This document shows positions 55,513-64,000 of a stretch of DNA of 64,000 nt, piece by piece. Position numbers and translations under genes: made by a program. The notes under the pieces were generated by a model that searched no databases, had not been told where the DNA came from, and saw only the letters and a program-made list of their open reading frames with translations. The DNA is taken from assembly GCA_034432795.1 (NCBI GenBank), contig DAOUBF010000040.1, positions 30,219 to 94,218 on the forward strand, in the 5' to 3' direction. Origin of the DNA: DAOUBF01 sp034432795. Its GTDB lineage: Bacteria > Chloroflexota > Anaerolineae > DSLN01. Every line of letters starts with the position of its first letter. The stretch's first letter is position 1.

Positions 55513-55576
55513 TGCTAATTCGTGTTAGTAATACGTGTTAGCATCTCCAGTATAGATCAGTTTTTAAGAAAGTCAA
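55513..55576 (-). promoter_or_regulatory. Promoter and operator of the LacI gene
   Basis: On the minus strand: TTGACT (55576-55571), 16-base spacer, TATACT (55554-55549). Directly downstream, 55513-55543 has ends TGCTAA/TTAGCA and contains two copies of CGTGTTAG (55521-55528 and 55534-55541) with 5 bases between. An operator overlapping the transcription start suits autorepression by the LacI protein. Confidence 0.65.
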
Positions 55577-55628
55577 GAGGGTAAGCCGGAATTTTTCAGG
55601 ATAGGCAGGCCAAAACCGCCGCCTCTGC

Positions 55629-58600
55629 TTAAAACCCCTCCAGCTTAGACAGGTCCACGATGCCCTGCGGCAGGGCGGCGATGCGCTGGAGCAGCCCCAG
55701 CCGGTTGGCGCGGATGTCCGGGTCCTCGTGCATCACCAGCACGTCAATAAAGTACTGGGTGATCGGCTCCAGGAGCGGCATGAAGGCCGTGAAGAAGGCG
55801 TCCACAGAGCTGTCCGGGGTCACCTGGGCGCGGCAGACGACGTAAGCCTGGTACAGCCGCGCCTCGGAGGGGTGCTGGAAGCGCGCCGGGTCCAGGGGAT
55901 GAAGCTGGGTCTCCTCGCGGGTGATGCGCACGCAGCGGCTGTAGGCGGCCAGGAGCGCGGGCCATTCCGGGCGGGTCACCCAGCGGCTCAATTGGAGGGC
56001 GGCCTCCTGGGCGCGATAGGGGTCAGCGCCGCGTTCGGCGATGGCGGCCTCCACGACATCGTAGCGCAGGCCGGCCTCCAACAGCACACCGCGCAGCCGC
56101 CCCTGGATGAACTCCAGCGCCTGGGTCAGCGCCGCCGGGTCAACAGCCAGCGGCAGGTGGCGGGCGGCCTCTTCCAACGCCTGGCGCAGGTCCAGGGACA
56201 CGTGGTGAGCCAGCAGGTTCTGGATCAGGCCGAGCGCGGCCCGGCGCAGGCCATAGGGGTCGGCGGAGCCGGTGGGGGCCAGCCCGACGGCGAACAGCCC
56301 GGCCAGGCTGTCCAGCCGGTCGGCCAGGCCCACGACTAGGCCAGGGCGGGTCTCCGGTAGCCTGTCGCCGGCGAAGCGCGGCAGGTAGTGCTCAAAGATG
56401 GCCGTGGCCACGGCCTCTGGTTCGCCGCTCAGCCGGGCGTACTCGCGGCCCATGACACCTTGCAGGCTGGTGAACTCAATCACCATGCGGGTGACCAGGT
56501 CGGCCTTGCACAGGGCCGCCGCCCGCTGCGCCGTAGCCCTCTCCTCCTCCGACAGGCCCAGCCAGGCCGCCAGAGGCGCCACCAGGGCGGTGATACGCTC
56601 GGCCTTGGCGCGCATGGACCCCAGCCGTTCCTGGAAGGTCAGCGTCTCCAGGCGGGGGATGTAGGCCTCCAGCGGCTGCTGGGTATCGTGGGCGTAGAAA
56701 TATTCGGCGTCGGCGAAGCGCGCCCGGATGACCTCCTCATTCCCTCGCCGCACAATGTCCAGGGTGGAGTCATCGCCGTTCCGCACGGTGATAAAGTAGG
56801 GCAACAGCCTGCCGTCTTTGACGATAGGGAAGTAGCGCTGGTGCTTCTTCATCACCGTGATGAGCACATCGCGAGGCAGGCGCAGGTAGGCGGCCTCAAA
56901 GCTGCCGCGTAGTGCGGTGGGCTGCTCCACCAGATGGGTCACCTCGTCCAATAGCTCCGGGTCCTCCGGCACCTGGCCGCCGACCTCGGCAGCCAGCGCG
57001 GCGACCTGCGTGGCGATGCGAGCGCGGCGCTCATCGGGATCTAACAGGATGCCGTTCTCGGCGATCTGGCGGGCATAGCTGGCCGCGCTATGGATCACAA
57101 TGTCCGGCGAGCCGCTGGGGCGCGAGCCTCGGCTGGTGCGCCCGCTGGCGACCCCCGCATAGGTGAAGGGGATCACCTGGTTGCCGAGGAGAGCCACCAG
57201 CCAGCGGATAGGGCGCGAGAAAGCCACGTTGGTGGCATTCCAGCGCATGGTCTTGGCGAAGCGCAGGCTGGCGATCAGGCCGGGCAGGGCCTGGGCCAGG
57301 ACCTCGGCGGCGGGGCGGCCACGTTGGCGCTTCACGGCCACGACATAGCGCCCGCCATCCATATCGCGCACCTGCAACGCCTGCACGTCCAGGCCCTGCG
57401 CGCGGGCGAAGCCCTCAGCGGCGCGGCTGGGCTGGCCAGCGGCATCAAAAGCGACCTTGGCGGGCGGCCCCTTCACCACGATCTCCTCGTCGGCCTGGCG
57501 CGGCGCCAAATCGGCTACCATAACCACCAATCGGCGCGGTGTCCCCAGGACCCGGATGTCGCCATGAGCCAGTCGCAGGTCGGCCAGAAGGGCAGGGACG
57601 CTCTCCTTCAGTTGGGCCAGCGCCGAGGCCAGGTCGCCCACCGGTAGCTCCTCGGTGCCGATCTCCAGCACAAAGGGCGCCGGGACATCTCCCTCCTCCC
57701 CTCCAACCCCCTCTCCCGCAGGGGCAGGTCTCAGCTCCGCCCCTACGGGGGTGAGGGTCTCCCGCCCGCTGTCGTGGCGCAGCCAGGGGAACCCCAGCCG
57801 CTGGCGTTGCTCCACGTAGGCGGCGGCGACCTGTGAGGCCAGGTCGCGCATGCGCCGGAAGTAGCTGGCCCGTTCGGTAACGCCGATGGCGCCGCGGCTG
57901 TCAAGCAGGTTGAAGGTGTGTGAACACTTCAGGATATAGTCATAGGCCGGGATGATCAAGCCCTGTGCCAGCGCGTTTTTGGCCTCGGCCTCGTACAGGT
58001 CGTACATCTGCGCCAGGCGCGCGACCTCGGCGACATCAAAGTTGTAGCGGCACTGCTCCACCTCATTCTGGCGCAAGACGTCGCCGTAGCTCAGCCCGCC
58101 GTCCCAGGTCACCTCCCATACGCTGTGGACACCCTGCAGGAACATGACAATGCGGTCCAGGCCGTAGGTGATCTCCACCGAGACGGGGTCCAGGTTGATG
58201 CCGCCCGCCTGCTGGAAGTAAGTGAACTGGGTGATCTCCAGGCCGTCCAGCCAGACCTCCCAACCCAGGCCCCAGGCGCCCAGCGGCGGCGCCTCCCAGT
58301 TGTCCTCCACAAAGCGGATGTCGTGTCGGCTGAGGTCAATACCCACAGCCTCCAGGCTCTGCAGGTACAACTCCTGGGGGTTGCCAGGGTCGGGCTTGAG
58401 GATCACCTGGAGCTGGGTGTGCTGCTGCATCCGGTTGGGGTTCTCGCCATAGCGGCCGTCGTCGGGCCGGATGGACGGCTCCACATAGACCACGCGCCAG
58501 GGCTCCGGCCCCAATACGCGCAGGAAGGTGGCCGGGTTCATTGTCCCGGCACCAACCTGGATGTTGTAGGGCTGCCAGACCAGGCAACCCTGGTCGGCCC

Positions 58601-58652
58601 AGAAGCGCAGAAAGCGCAAAATGACGTCTTGGAAGGACACAGGCTCAGGCAT
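55629..58652 (-). CDS. glyQS: Fused glycine-tRNA ligase alpha-beta
   Basis: A 1,007-residue single chain joining GlyQ and GlyS, charging tRNA-Gly with glycine. The alpha part (1-~290) starts VSFQDVILRFLRFWADQGCLVWQPYNIQVGAGTMNPATFLRVLGPEPWRVVYVEPSIRPDDGRYGENPNRMQ, with the GLEITQFTYFQQAGG and RASYFRRMRDLA blocks. The beta part starts FVLEIGTEELPVGDLASALAQLK at about 321, with GPPAKVAFDAAGQPSRAAEGFARAQG and a C-terminal anticodon-binding-like region (FTAFMPLLEPITQYFIDVLVMHEDPDIRANRLGLLQRIAAL). In most bacteria these are two genes. The joint (~296-321; SGRETLTPVGAELRPAP...) is encoded by a dispersed repeat (57691-57761). Start ATG 58652. Confidence 0.95.
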   Translation of the reverse strand: MPEPVSFQDVILRFLRFWADQGCLVWQPYNIQVGAGTMNPATFLRVLGPEPWRVVYVEPSIRPDDGRYGENPNRMQQHTQLQVILKPDPGNPQELYLQSLEAVGIDLSRHDIRFVEDNWEAPPLGAWGLGWEVWLDGLEITQFTYFQQAGGINLDPVSVEITYGLDRIVMFLQGVHSVWEVTWDGGLSYGDVLRQNEVEQCRYNFDVAEVARLAQMYDLYEAEAKNALAQGLIIPAYDYILKCSHTFNLLDSRGAIGVTERASYFRRMRDLASQVAAAYVEQRQRLGFPWLRHDSGRETLTPVGAELRPAPAGEGVGGEEGDVPAPFVLEIGTEELPVGDLASALAQLKESVPALLADLRLAHGDIRVLGTPRRLVVMVADLAPRQADEEIVVKGPPAKVAFDAAGQPSRAAEGFARAQGLDVQALQVRDMDGGRYVVAVKRQRGRPAAEVLAQALPGLIASLRFAKTMRWNATNVAFSRPIRWLVALLGNQVIPFTYAGVASGRTSRGSRPSGSPDIVIHSAASYARQIAENGILLDPDERRARIATQVAALAAEVGGQVPEDPELLDEVTHLVEQPTALRGSFEAAYLRLPRDVLITVMKKHQRYFPIVKDGRLLPYFITVRNGDDSTLDIVRRGNEEVIRARFADAEYFYAHDTQQPLEAYIPRLETLTFQERLGSMRAKAERITALVAPLAAWLGLSEEERATAQRAAALCKADLVTRMVIEFTSLQGVMGREYARLSGEPEAVATAIFEHYLPRFAGDRLPETRPGLVVGLADRLDSLAGLFAVGLAPTGSADPYGLRRAALGLIQNLLAHHVSLDLRQALEEAARHLPLAVDPAALTQALEFIQGRLRGVLLEAGLRYDVVEAAIAERGADPYRAQEAALQLSRWVTRPEWPALLAAYSRCVRITREETQLHPLDPARFQHPSEARLYQAYVVCRAQVTPDSSVDAFFTAFMPLLEPITQYFIDVLVMHEDPDIRANRLGLLQRIAALPQGIVDLSKLEGF
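57691..57761. repeat. Dispersed repeat forming the GlyQ-GlyS linker
   Basis: Contains CTCCCTCCTCCCCTCC / AACCCCCTCTCCC and GGGGCAGGTCTCAGCTCCGCCCCTACGGGGGTGAGGG parts of the C-rich/G-rich repeat and the AGGGGCAGGTCT family. It is in frame and coincides with the alpha/beta joint. Confidence 0.75.
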
Positions 58653-58677
58653 TTATCCTCAAATCTCTCCTACTTAT

Positions 58678-58720
58678 CCCTTAACCCCCCCTTTGAGGGG
58701 GGAGGGACAGGGAAGGGGTG
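58678..58720. repeat. CCCTTAACCCCCC/GGGGGGAGGGACAGGGAAGGGGTGA inverted repeat
   Basis: Member of the C-rich/G-rich family in the 88-bp gap between glyQS and recO. No other feature is seen there. Confidence 0.6.
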
Positions 58721-58740
58721 ATCGTTCCATGATCCCGGCG

Positions 58741-59538
58741 TTATCCCGGTTCGGTGGCGGTAGCGTTCCCCTGAAGCGCCTCGCGCCGCAGCAGCCGCAG
58801 GAATTCCACTGATTTCAGATTGCGTTCCAACAGGTAGGTGATGTACTGCTGCAGGATGCGCTCCAGTTCGGCGTGCAGCGCCGGGCGTAGGTGCAAATTG
58901 GCGACCTCGGCGTAAGGGCGCGTCTGGGCGAAACGCAACACTTTGAGCGCGGGCAGCGAGAGCGGCAGGGCCTCACCTGGGTGGGCCGAGCCGCACTGCG
59001 GGCAGAGCACGCCGCCCAACGCCGGGCTGAAGAACTGGTCCTCCGGCTCCAGGAGAGTGCCGCAGGCGACACAGCGGAAGAGCTGCGGCTGGTAACCGAC
59101 CAGGCTGAGCACATGCAATTCATAATAGCGGACGACCAGAGCCAGGTCGCGCGCCTGGGCGAGCCGCGCCAGCGTCGCCACGAGCAATTCGTATAACGGC
59201 CGGTTCTCGTTGGCCTCCTCTACAAAGCGGTCCAGCAATTCAACGACATACGAGGCGTAGGTGGCCCGGATCAGGTCCTCGCGCAGAGGCCGGTAGGTCT
59301 CAATCGCCTCGGCCTGGGTGATGATGTCCAGGTCGCGCCCGCGAGCGAGCAGGAGCTGGCTGCGCATAAACAACTCCAGGTGGCCGGCCTTGCGGCTGGC
59401 GATCTTGCGCACGCCCTTGGCCAGCGCCTTGAACTTGCCCAGGTCAGGCGTGTATAGGGTGAGCAGCCGGTCGGCCTCGCCGAAGTCGTGCCGGCGCAAC
59501 ACCACCGCTTCTGTGCGATACAGTCGTTCGTGCGACAC
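58741..59538 (-). CDS. recO: DNA repair protein RecO
   Basis: A 265-residue RecFOR-pathway protein that anneals ssDNA and loads RecA. The N-terminal OB-fold begins RLYRTEAVVLRRHDFGEADRLLTLYTPDLGKFKALAKGVRKIASRKAGHLELF, and a four-Cys zinc-like set follows in FRCVACGTLLEPEDQFFSPALGGVLCPQCGSAH. The likely start is GTG 59538 (MSHERLYRTEA), because a TATAAT on the minus strand at 59545-59550 would make the longer start at 59553 untranscribed; the mRNA would then be almost leaderless. The longer form is the alternative. It lies divergently from rpoC across a 280-bp promoter region. Confidence 0.9.
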   Translation of the reverse strand: MSHERLYRTEAVVLRRHDFGEADRLLTLYTPDLGKFKALAKGVRKIASRKAGHLELFMRSQLLLARGRDLDIITQAEAIETYRPLREDLIRATYASYVVELLDRFVEEANENRPLYELLVATLARLAQARDLALVVRYYELHVLSLVGYQPQLFRCVACGTLLEPEDQFFSPALGGVLCPQCGSAHPGEALPLSLPALKVLRFAQTRPYAEVANLHLRPALHAELERILQQYITYLLERNLKSVEFLRLLRREALQGNATATEPG

Positions 59539-59622
59539 GGGACAATTATACACCAGGCGGGGGCATCCGTACAGGATTAACCCGCGACCAGGTTTTTTTT
59601 AGAAAAGCATGCGCGATTGCCC

Positions 59623-59650
59623 TTGACAACCCTCCATAACAGGCTATAAT
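59623..59650 (+). promoter_or_regulatory. Promoter of rpoC
   Basis: TTGACA (59623-59628), 16-base spacer, TATAAT (59645-59650), a consensus promoter. It is followed by a leader of about 160 bases with a hairpin (59686-59717: CTGAAAG/CTTTCAG with GGAA loop, extended by CCAG/CTGG). Such a promoter directly before rpoC is unusual because rpoC is normally co-transcribed with rpoB. Confidence 0.75.
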
Positions 59651-59685
59651 TAACACCAAATGGAACAGGTCCGCGACATACGGGT

Positions 59686-59717
59686 CCAGCGCTGAAAGGG
59701 AACTTTCAGACGCCTGG
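59686..59717 (+). promoter_or_regulatory. Leader hairpin before rpoC
   Basis: Stem CTGAAAG/CTTTCAG (59692-59698 and 59703-59709) with loop GGAA and a further CCAG/CTGG pairing. No T-tract follows at once; it may influence rpoC expression or be a processing site. Confidence 0.45.
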
Positions 59718-59818
59718 CTTCGTTTGTCTCGGAGCCATTTTTGCTATCTATAAGTTTCTACTTCGTAGTGAACCATCAAAATCGCGTGCGTGAAGCCACC
59801 GCGGGGAGGGGTCACAAG

Positions 59819-64000
<4,182 letters not shown>

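Overview
The window is GC-rich bacterial chromosomal DNA (about 62% GC by my estimate), with dense genes, many GTG/TTG starts behind AAGGAGG-like ribosome-binding sites, lipoproteins with Cys lipoboxes, a fused GlyQS glycyl-tRNA synthetase, an RpoC with a long coiled-coil insertion, a huge alpha-2-macroglobulin lipoprotein, DUF4190/DUF3179/TIGR00266 proteins, NarL-type two-component genes and GH65/amylosucrase sugar metabolism. Together these suggest a Chloroflexota bacterium (Anaerolineae-like). That is an inference from gene content, not a phylogeny.

Layout. 0-2.8 kb: end of an efflux adaptor, a LolD/MacB-type ATPase, a DUF4190 protein and a MalK/MsmX-type sugar ABC ATPase. 2.9-7.4 kb: a carbamate kinase-EtfB-EtfA operon and a knotted (YgeW-like) carbamoyltransferase, separated by a toxin-antitoxin pair whose toxin is frameshifted. 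7.8-18.2 kb: TIGR00266 protein, alpha-2-macroglobulin, a VapBC pair and a GT39-like membrane protein. 18.2-24.6 kb: DUF1232 protein, an MmgE/PrpD-phosphosulfolactate synthase-DUF488 operon, then DUF3179, a small membrane protein and a glutaredoxin-thioredoxin reductase fusion. 24.7-30 kb: phosphoribosyltransferase, small proteins, a ChlI/ChlD-like chelatase, and a DUF433/DUF5615 toxin-antitoxin module lying between two copies of the chelatase promoter and 5' end. 30-37.5 kb: histidine kinase and response regulator, an intergenic MITE, PLD-like protein, Ser/Thr kinase, FtsH. 37.6-55.5 kb: a membrane protein, two RpiR regulators, then one long minus-strand carbohydrate locus (LacI, two complete sugar ABC importers without ATPase, trehalose synthase, beta-phosphoglucomutase/GH65 phosphorylase fusion, amylosucrase). 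55.6-64 kb: GlyQS, RecO and the start of rpoC, which has its own promoter and no rpoB beside it.

The sugar genes form a plausible route: the two importers bring in alpha-glucosides, probably energised by a shared ATPase such as the one at 1.7 kb; TreS interconverts maltose and trehalose; the GH65 domain phosphorolyses a disaccharide to beta-glucose-1-phosphate and glucose; the fused phosphoglucomutase makes glucose-6-phosphate; amylosucrase handles sucrose.

The most unusual signals are not ordinary genes. (1) The tetranucleotide TCGA is almost absent: I found eight sites by eye against roughly 220 expected. Five of the eight lie in the three toxin-antitoxin loci, and every one outside those loci overlaps GATC. 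(2) The DUF433/DUF5615 module sits inside a duplication of about 200 bp of the chelatase promoter and first 46 codons, so a truncated chelatase leader is translationally coupled to the antitoxin. (3) A 157-bp IS6-like MITE with 9-bp target duplications lies at 32.3 kb. (4) Several families of dispersed palindromes occur, some inside coding sequence and some forming domain linkers.
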